Below are positions 1 to 5,444 of a stretch of DNA of 6,813 bases, in pieces. Numbering within the stretch: the stretch's first letter is position 1; each line of letters starts with the position of its first letter. The notes below the pieces were generated by a model. It saw only the letters and a list, made by a program, of their open reading frames with translations, did not search any database and was not told the DNA's origin. The position numbers and the translations under genes were made by a program. The DNA comes from Gemmatimonadaceae bacterium (GTDB lineage Bacteria > Gemmatimonadota > Gemmatimonadetes > Gemmatimonadales > Gemmatimonadaceae), in NCBI GenBank assembly GCA_019689955.1, contig JADGGM010000162.1:1-6813 (forward strand). Direction: 5' to 3'.

Positions 1-520
1 CGGGGAGGCAGCGGGCGAGCACGTCGCTCCGGTACGCGGTGTTCGAGAGGCCGAACACGTTGTACCGCGGGAGCAGCTCGGCCGGGTCGGCCTCGGGCGG
101 GGGGCCGAAAGTGCACCCCACGTCCCGCCCGTCCTCGTCGATGATGCGGAGCGCGCACGCGCTCACATCGAGCGTCCGGAGCGCGGCGCGCGCGCCGGCG
201 ATGCGCGAGGGGGCGAGCACGTCGTCGCTGTCGGCGAACACGACGGCGGGGTAGCGGGCGACGATCCGCCGGATCGCCCGCTCGCGGATCTGCGCCGGCG
301 TGTCCCCCGGCTCGGCGAACACCCACTCCGCCGCCGGGCGCGCGCCCATCGCCGCGTAGACGGCCTCGGCGTCGAGCCCGTCGGCGCCGATCCAGAGGTC
401 GAAGTCCTGATCGCTCTGCGCGGCGACCGAGCGCCACCACTCCCCCAGGTAGCGCTCCACGCCGGGGTACACGGTCGTGTAGAGGGCGATCCGCTCGCGC
501 GACGTGCGCTCAGGCGACAT
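1..520 (-). CDS. glycosyltransferase family 2, N-terminal part (runs off the window)
   Basis: I translated this frame by hand: 173 codons without a stop from ATG 520 to the left edge, with strong third-position GC. The product starts MSPERTSRERIALYTTVYPG. It continues as a GT-A fold: an early beta strand IALYTTVYPG (11-20), RSVAAQSDQDFDLWIGADG (30-48), which is the typical second strand of family 2 enzymes, a long helix IRERAIRRIVARY (78-90), and FADSDDVLAPSR (95-106) holding the D-x-D-D metal/nucleotide-sugar motif (DSDD 97-100). The segment NVFGLSNTAYRSDVL (154-168) resembles the acceptor-side region of such enzymes. The C-terminus lies outside the window. It overlaps the end of the second cytidylyltransferase by 11 nt and so belongs to the same operon, most likely adding a sugar to the same glycan. 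GGAGGG lies just upstream. Donor sugar cannot be told from this part. Confidence 0.85.
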   Translation of the reverse strand, partial: MSPERTSRERIALYTTVYPGVERYLGEWWRSVAAQSDQDFDLWIGADGLDAEAVYAAMGARPAAEWVFAEPGDTPAQIRERAIRRIVARYPAVVFADSDDVLAPSRIAGARAALRTLDVSACALRIIDEDGRDVGCTFGPPPEADPAELLPRYNVFGLSNTAYRSDVLARCLP

Positions 521-1229
521 GGGAGGCGCCCTCCGCGCGCGCGAGGTGCAGCAGCACCTCGGCCATCCGCCAATCGTCCTCGGTGTCGATGTCCACCGCG
601 CGCTGCCACGGGATCTCCCACCCCGTGCGCCCCGCCACGTGGAAGGTGCGCTCGCGGCGCAGCGTCTCGCTCGTCGCCCACCAGATCACCCCGGTGGGGC
701 AGAACAGCTCGGGGAGATCCTGGCTCCGCTGCGTGACCTGCGCCTCGAACACCGGGCGGAGCACGAACGCGGCGTCCCGCTCCATCGCCCACCACGGGTT
801 CTGCCACCCGAAGCGCGTCACCGAGAGCTGCGCCGGCGCGCCGGTGCGCACGAACTGCGCCCAGCTCTCGCGCACATCCGCCGCGGTGCGGAGCGGGCAG
901 TTGGGCATGAGCTGCGCGACCGCGGCGAACGTCTCCCCGCACGGGTCGAGCCGCTCCAGCGCGTCCACGGTCACCGCGGACACGGGGGTGTGATCGTCGG
1001 CCAGCGTCGCCGCGCGCAGGAAGGGGACCTCGGCCCCGTGCGCCCGCGCGACCTCGGCGATCGCCTCGCTATCGGTGCTGACCACCACGCGGGCGAAGCA
1101 CCCGCTCTCCAGCGCCGCGCGGATCGTGTACGCGATCGCCGGCGTCCCGAGCAGCGGGCGAATGTTCTTCCCCGGCACGCGCTTCGACCCGCCGCGTGCC
1201 GGGATCACCGCGAGGCACGCCGTGGTCAT
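510..1229 (-). CDS. second CMP-nonulosonate cytidylyltransferase (NeuA/PseF-like, unfused)
   Basis: A 239-residue single-domain acylneuraminate cytidylyltransferase-family enzyme, expected to couple CTP with a sialic-acid-like sugar to give CMP-sugar. Visible motifs are IPARGGSKRVPGKN (9-22, CTP binding), STDSE (51-55), QLMPNCPLR (106-114), RSQDLPELFCPTG (168-180) and VDIDTEDDW (212-220), where D213 and D215 form the metal-binding pair. Length is normal for the family (about 225-240). The RSQDLP segment followed by a C-terminal IDTEDDW recalls PseF (CMP-pseudaminic acid synthetase), but other CMP-nonulosonate synthetases share it. It differs clearly from the fused enzyme at the head of the operon, so it is not a recent duplicate. 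ATG 1229 is supported by GGAGGTG 8 nt upstream and an ATGA overlap with the ABC exporter stop. Its 3' end overlaps the following glycosyltransferase start by 11 nt. Which sugar it activates is unknown. Confidence 0.92.
   Translation of the reverse strand: MTTACLAVIPARGGSKRVPGKNIRPLLGTPAIAYTIRAALESGCFARVVVSTDSEAIAEVARAHGAEVPFLRAATLADDHTPVSAVTVDALERLDPCGETFAAVAQLMPNCPLRTAADVRESWAQFVRTGAPAQLSVTRFGWQNPWWAMERDAAFVLRPVFEAQVTQRSQDLPELFCPTGVIWWATSETLRRERTFHVAGRTGWEIPWQRAVDIDTEDDWRMAEVLLHLARAEGASHVA
522..534 (-). promoter_or_regulatory. ribosome binding site of the GT2 gene inside a small hairpin
   Basis: On the minus strand GGAGG-GCG-CCTCC ends one base before ATG 520. The GGAGG is the only Shine-Dalgarno candidate for this start, and it can pair perfectly (5 bp, 3-nt loop) with the CCTCC between it and the ATG. 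Pairing would hide the site. The hairpin could be a chance product of GC-rich coding sequence, since it overlaps the end of the previous gene. Confidence 0.45.
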
Positions 1230-3055
1230 ACGACATCCACCTCCGCGGGCGCGGGGACCTCCGTCATCGGCTCGGTCGACTGGTAGTGCCACAGGCGCTG
1301 GTACGTCGGGCACGTCGCCAGCAGCTCGTCGTGCGTCCCGAGCGCCACGAGCCGCCCCTGCTCGAGCACCATGATCCGGTCCACGTTGCGCAGCGTCGAG
1401 AGCCGGTGCGCGATGACGAACGTCGTGCGCCCTTCCATGAGCCGTTCGATCGCCGCCTGCACCGACCGCTCGGACACCGAGTCGAGGTTGCTCGTCGCCT
1501 CGTCCAGGAAGAGGATCGGCGCGTTCTTGAGGAGTGCCGCGGCGATGCACATCCGCTGCTTCTGCCCGACCGACACCCCGCGCGCGTCCTTCCGCCGGCC
1601 GAGCACGGTGTCGTAGCCGTCCTCGAGCAGCATGATCTCGTCGTGGATGTTCGCCGCCTTGGCGGCGGCGATCACTTCCTCCTTCGTCGCCTCCGGGCGC
1701 ATCCACCGGATGTTGTTCATCACGGTGTCGATGAACAGGAACGGCTCCTGGAGGACGATCGCGCACTGCTTCATGAGGTCCGCGTGCCGGATCTCGCGCA
1801 GGTCGACCCCGTCGAACAGCACGCGCCCCTCGGTCGGGTCGTAGAAGCGGAGGAGGAGCGAGAGCACGGTCGACTTCCCCGCCCCGGACGGGCCGACGAT
1901 CCCGATCGTCTCGCCACGGTAGAAGGTGGCCGAGATGTCTTCGAGCACCGGCTTCCCCTCGTAGGCGAAGCTCACGTGGTCGAGCGTGATCACGTTCGGC
2001 GCCGCGAGGAGCGGTTTGGCGTTCGGGGCGTCGGCGATCTCGGGGACCGCGGCCTGGATGCGTGCCACGCGGTCGAGGTTGGGGATCACGCTGGAGATCG
2101 TCCCGTAGATCTGCAGGAGGCCGAGCACGGGGGAGTACACGGCCATCACGGCCACGAGGAGACTGAGCAGCGACTGCCAGTCGAGCGTCCCGTTCCCCAC
2201 GTCGCGTCCGCCGATGGTGAGCACGGCGATGAGCCCGAGCCCCGAGACCGACTCCATGAGGAGGCGCGCCATCCCGCGGCTGTTCGCCTGCCGCACCACG
2301 TGCTCGTAGAGCGCGTGCCCGATGCGCTGCGCCTTCTGGAGCACGCGGCTCTCGCCGGTGCTCACCTTGATCACGCGGATCCCGCTCGTGACCTCGAGAA
2401 AGCTCTCGTAGAGCGACATGACCGCGTCGCGTTCCTGGCGGGCGGCCTGGGTGATCTGGTGGCCGAGCCAGTAGGCGGGGAGCGCGCCCAGGGGGACGGC
2501 GAGGAGGCCGATGACCGCGAGCTTGGGGCTCATGAGCCACGCCACCACGCAGAGCCCCAGGAGGCGCGAGGAGAACAGCACCACGTTCCCGACGTCGAGC
2601 GTCACCGCGCGCACGCCCTTGAGGTCGAAGTACGAGGCCATGACGAGGTCGCCCTGGCTGCTCTTGTCGAAGAAGCGGACCGAGAGGGTGAGCAGCTTCT
2701 GGATGACCTGTTCCATGGACGCGATCTCGACCTTGTGCGCGAGTCGCGCCGAGATGACCTCGCCCAGGTACGTGCTCAGCGACCGGAGGATCCAGAGGCC
2801 GAGGATGACGAGCGCCGCGATGGCGAGGGCGAGCGTGGTGACGCTGTGGCTCGTGCCGAAGCGGCGAAGCACGTCGCGCAGCGCCCACACGAGGAGTCCT
2901 TGCAGGAACCCCTGCGAGAGCGTGGCGGCGAAGAACACGGTGGCGAGCCCGGGGTGCGCGAGGCTCGAGCGGAGCCCGAGCTTGAGCGCGCCGAACACGC
3001 TGCTCGGCGGCGGCTGGTCGCCGACGATGCGGGCGATGTCGCTGCCTCCCTTCAC
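1226..3055 (-). CDS. ABC exporter half-transporter (MsbA/PglK-like TMD-NBD fusion)
   Basis: 609 residues with an N-terminal membrane domain of six predicted helices (roughly 36-58, 72-92, 150-173, 177-197, 266-283, 296-318) and a C-terminal ATPase. The ATPase shows A-loop Y365, Walker A GPSGAGKST (388-396), Q-loop Q436, Walker B ILFLDEA (514-520, D518 and E519), D-loop SNLD (522-525) and switch H550. It should work as a homodimer moving a substrate out of the cytoplasm; with the neighbouring sugar genes, a lipid-linked oligosaccharide or glycolipid is the likely cargo (inference). Oddity: the ABC signature is VSVGQ (494-498), not LSGGQ. The start is GTG 3055: GGAGGA sits 4 nt upstream, GTGA overlaps the stop of the preceding gene, and an upstream extension would be Arg/Gly-rich out-of-family sequence. 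The C-terminus ends in a short Pro/Glu/Val tail. Its stop overlaps the next start as ATGA. Confidence 0.95.
   Translation of the reverse strand: MKGGSDIARIVGDQPPPSSVFGALKLGLRSSLAHPGLATVFFAATLSQGFLQGLLVWALRDVLRRFGTSHSVTTLALAIAALVILGLWILRSLSTYLGEVISARLAHKVEIASMEQVIQKLLTLSVRFFDKSSQGDLVMASYFDLKGVRAVTLDVGNVVLFSSRLLGLCVVAWLMSPKLAVIGLLAVPLGALPAYWLGHQITQAARQERDAVMSLYESFLEVTSGIRVIKVSTGESRVLQKAQRIGHALYEHVVRQANSRGMARLLMESVSGLGLIAVLTIGGRDVGNGTLDWQSLLSLLVAVMAVYSPVLGLLQIYGTISSVIPNLDRVARIQAAVPEIADAPNAKPLLAAPNVITLDHVSFAYEGKPVLEDISATFYRGETIGIVGPSGAGKSTVLSLLLRFYDPTEGRVLFDGVDLREIRHADLMKQCAIVLQEPFLFIDTVMNNIRWMRPEATKEEVIAAAKAANIHDEIMLLEDGYDTVLGRRKDARGVSVGQKQRMCIAAALLKNAPILFLDEATSNLDSVSERSVQAAIERLMEGRTTFVIAHRLSTLRNVDRIMVLEQGRLVALGTHDELLATCPTYQRLWHYQSTEPMTEVPAPAEVDVV
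1238..1244 (-). promoter_or_regulatory. ribosome binding site of the second cytidylyltransferase
   Basis: GGAGGTG, 8 nt before ATG 1229, within the end of the ABC exporter gene. It supports the start made by the ATGA overlap. Confidence 0.75.
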
Positions 3056-4497
3056 GCGCTCCTCCGCTGCGGCTCGGTCCGCGACGCGCCGACCTGCGCG
3101 AGCAGCGCCGCCGCCAGGCGGTCCGCCGCGTGGCCGTCGACCACGCCGCACTCGTGCCGCACCATCTCGGCGCGGCGCGGGCTGTCCCGCCGCGGATCAG
3201 CGATGGCGAGCTCCACGAGCTCGATGAGCTCCGCCCAGCTGTGCGCGACCCGAAGGCCGCCCCGCTCGACGAGCGGCCGATAGTGTTCCACGTGGTACTC
3301 CTCGTACATGATCCCGCGCGGCGCGTCGCGCTCGGCGGAGAAGTCGATGCCGATCGCCGGCTTGTCGAGGATCGCGCTGTCGAGCGTGATCGTCGACGCG
3401 ACGTTGATGCACGCCTCCGCGTGCACGAGGCTGCTGATCAGCCGCGCCTGGTCGTCGGGGCTCGACAGCGTCCACCCCTCGGCGTCCGGCGGCGTGTCCC
3501 ACGCAGTCGTCACGACCACGTTGGGGAAGACGTCGGTCACGCTCCGCCACCGCTCGCGCGTCTCGAGCGGGTGGATGCGCACGACCATCCACAGATCGCG
3601 GAGCGAGGCGCGTCCCTGCAGATGCGCGGCGATCCGGCTCACCAGCGCCGGCTCCTCGGGGGCGAGCCCCACGTGGCTCCCGGCGTACAGCACGTAGCGC
3701 GCGTTCACCGGCAGCCCCAGCCGCCGCAGCGTCCGCTCGCGACTCCACGTGAACGCGGGGTTCCGGTGGAAGTCGAACTGCGGGGTCCCGGTGATCGTGA
3801 TCTGCTCCGGACGCACGTGCGGGTACAGGCGCCGCACCTGGTCGCGCATCCCCTCGTGCCACACGAAGTAGTGGTCGAACTCCGGGAGCACGCCGCGGCT
3901 CGTGAGGTTGTCGAAGCTCAGGATGGACGTGACCACCGGGATCCCGAGGTCGCGCGCGGCGAGGTAGTACGGGTGCTCGAGCGGCGTGACGCAGAAGGTC
4001 GACCAGAGCAGGTCGGGGACGAGGCGCGCGAGCTGGTCGCGCACGGGGCCCAGGTCGCGCGCGCGGCGGTAGCGGCGCTCGGTCCACCGGCGGAGCGTCT
4101 CGAACATCGCGGTGGACGTCGCGGCCGCGCCGAGCGCCTCGATGACGCCGGCGCGCGCCCGCTCGCGGAGCGACCAATTGCGCTGGTACCAGCGGCGGTA
4201 GAGCGGATAGCTCGCGATCGCGTGGCGGCGGTTGAACGCGCTCCGCACCACGCCGTCGATGAACGCCTTCCCCCGCACGCGCCGCTCGGCGGGGATGAGC
4301 AGCGGGTGGATCCCCGCCGCCGCGGCGAACGCGGGATACCCGGGCTCGCTCGGCGCGGGCTCGCCGTGCCGCAGGATGAGGTGCACGTCGGCGCCCCCGT
4401 CCCGGAGACGGTCGAGCAGCCCGGAGTAGACGACGTTCCGGACGCTCCACACCATCGGAACGAGCGCCGCGATGCGCGGCCGCGACGAGGTGGTCAT
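3052..4497 (-). CDS. GT-B-like transferase (CDP-glycerol glycerophosphotransferase/surface glycan family)
   Basis: About 481 residues, no signal peptide and no convincing membrane segment. The C-terminal half looks like a GT-B nucleotide-sugar domain: VLYAGSHVG (269-277), VVRIHPLE (305-312, an R-x-H-P motif), and INVASTITLDSAILDKPAIGI (364-384), an S/T-rich loop followed by the conserved KPxIGI strand. The middle holds SFDNLTSRG (194-202) and VWHEGMRDQ then ITGTPQFDF, a pattern I associate with the TagB/TagF-like glycerophosphotransferase and related surface-carbohydrate families. HP and S/T motifs also occur in bacterial sialyltransferases of families GT38, GT52 and GT80, but I do not see a clear D/E-D/E-G motif. 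Placed between neuB and an ABC exporter, it is a good candidate to transfer a CMP-activated nonulosonate or another unit of the glycan. GTG 4503 is an alternative start: it would overlap the neuB stop as GTGA, and a weak GGTGGTGA lies 7 nt before it. Family fairly sure, donor and acceptor unknown. Confidence 0.85.
   Translation of the reverse strand: MTTSSRPRIAALVPMVWSVRNVVYSGLLDRLRDGGADVHLILRHGEPAPSEPGYPAFAAAAGIHPLLIPAERRVRGKAFIDGVVRSAFNRRHAIASYPLYRRWYQRNWSLRERARAGVIEALGAAATSTAMFETLRRWTERRYRRARDLGPVRDQLARLVPDLLWSTFCVTPLEHPYYLAARDLGIPVVTSILSFDNLTSRGVLPEFDHYFVWHEGMRDQVRRLYPHVRPEQITITGTPQFDFHRNPAFTWSRERTLRRLGLPVNARYVLYAGSHVGLAPEEPALVSRIAAHLQGRASLRDLWMVVRIHPLETRERWRSVTDVFPNVVVTTAWDTPPDAEGWTLSSPDDQARLISSLVHAEACINVASTITLDSAILDKPAIGIDFSAERDAPRGIMYEEYHVEHYRPLVERGGLRVAHSWAELIELVELAIADPRRDSPRRAEMVRHECGVVDGHAADRLAAALLAQVGASRTEPQRRSA
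3060..3065 (-). promoter_or_regulatory. ribosome binding site of the ABC exporter
   Basis: GGAGGA on the minus strand, 4 nt before GTG 3055. It lies within the last codons of the preceding transferase gene and supports the GTG start, which lies within the GTGA overlap. Confidence 0.75.
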
Positions 4498-4499
4498 CG

Positions 4500-5444
4500 T
4501 CACGCCGGCGTCACCACCGTGGACGTGGCCGGCTCCGCGGCCGGCGCGGGCGCGGCGGGCGCGGCACCGTTTCCGTTGACGCGGCGCAGACGCTTGATGA
4601 GCGGCAGCTCGCTCTCGTACACGCGCTTCTGCCCGTCCCCCATCGCCGTCTCCACGACGCGGATGTCGCGCACCAGCCGCTGCAGCCCCGGCGGCTCCAC
4701 CGACGCCGCCTGGTCGCTCCCCCACATCGCACGGTCGAGCGTGATGTGGCGCTCCACGAGGCACGCGCCCAGCGTCGCCGCGGCGACGGTCTGCACCAGC
4801 CCCACCTCGTGCCCGGAGTACCCGACCGGAACGCCGTAGCGCTCGCGGAGCGTGAAGATCGCCCGCAGGTTCAGCTCCTCCGCCTTGGCCGGATACGAGC
4901 TGGTCGCATGGAGCAGGATGAGGTCGTTCGTGCCGAGCACCTCGACCGCGTGGTCGATCTGCTCGATGGTGCTCATCCCGGTCGAGAGCACCAACGGCCG
5001 CCCCGTGCTCCGGTGATGGCGCAGGAGCGCATCGTCGGTGAGGCACGCCGAGGCGATCTTGTAGCACGGCGGATTGAACGATTCGATGAAGTCCACCGAC
5101 TGCTCGTCCCAGCACGACGCGAACCACGTGATGCGCTGCTTGCGGCAGTACGCGTCGATCTCCTCGTAGTCCCGCCGCCCGAACTCCACGCGGTGGCGGT
5201 ACTCGAGGTAGGTCATGAGCCCCCATGGCGTCTCACGCATGAGGTCGCGCTGTTCCGGCGGGACGCACAGCTCCGGCGTGCGCTTCTGGAACTTCACGGC
5301 ATCGCAGCCGCAGCGCTGGGCCGTCGCGATGAGCTGGCGTGCGATGTCCACGTCACCGTTGTGGTTGATGCCGATCTCCGCCACGATGTAGCACGGCTCG
5401 CCATCACCCACCCAGCGGTCGCCGATTCGAACTTTGGCCGTCAT
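4500..5444 (-). CDS. neuB: NeuB-family nonulosonate synthase lacking the SAF domain
   Basis: A 314-residue member of the N-acetylneuraminate synthase family, which condenses phosphoenolpyruvate with ManNAc, a related hexose, or a hexose 6-phosphate to give a nine-carbon ulosonic acid. The TIM barrel is complete. VAEIGINHNG carries E23, AVKFQ carries K51, CYKIAS carries K129, GYSGHE carries H212 and VERHITLD carries E231 and H233; these align with the PEP-, metal- and substrate-binding residues of meningococcal NeuB (E25, K53, K129, H215, E234, H236). The barrel ends near residue 288. In place of the roughly 60-residue antifreeze/SAF domain of typical 345-350-residue NeuB there is only an Ala/Pro-rich tail (290-314). 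ATG 5444 is chosen because AGGAGG lies 7 nt upstream, the ATGA overlaps the stop of the preceding gene, and family homology begins here, although the frame stays open further upstream. Substrate is not settled: KDN, Neu5Ac, or a legionaminic- or pseudaminic-type sugar are all possible. Confidence 0.95.
   Translation of the reverse strand: MTAKVRIGDRWVGDGEPCYIVAEIGINHNGDVDIARQLIATAQRCGCDAVKFQKRTPELCVPPEQRDLMRETPWGLMTYLEYRHRVEFGRRDYEEIDAYCRKQRITWFASCWDEQSVDFIESFNPPCYKIASACLTDDALLRHHRSTGRPLVLSTGMSTIEQIDHAVEVLGTNDLILLHATSSYPAKAEELNLRAIFTLRERYGVPVGYSGHEVGLVQTVAAATLGACLVERHITLDRAMWGSDQAASVEPPGLQRLVRDIRVVETAMGDGQKRVYESELPLIKRLRRVNGNGAAPAAPAPAAEPATSTVVTPA
4528..4549. repeat. 22-nt repeat, copy B, at the 3' end of neuB
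   Basis: GCCGGCTCCG-CG-GCCGGCGCGG on the plus strand, differing from copy A only in the two central bases. It encodes APAAEPA in the NeuB tail, in the same reading frame as copy A, and can form a 6-bp hairpin. Confidence 0.6.

Noticed and set aside
163..942. Minus-strand frame of about 259 codons
   Set aside because: Arg/Ala/Ser-rich out-of-frame reading of the second cytidylyltransferase and the GT2 gene, both of which have clear motifs in other frames.
1196..3283. Long plus-strand open frame of about 695 codons
   Set aside because: Antisense to the ABC exporter; the product is a His/Arg/Glu/Asp-rich string with no domain, as expected opposite a GC-rich gene.
3130..4839. Long plus-strand open frame of about 569 codons
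   Set aside because: Antisense to the GT-B and neuB genes, His/Arg/Pro-rich, no recognisable motif.
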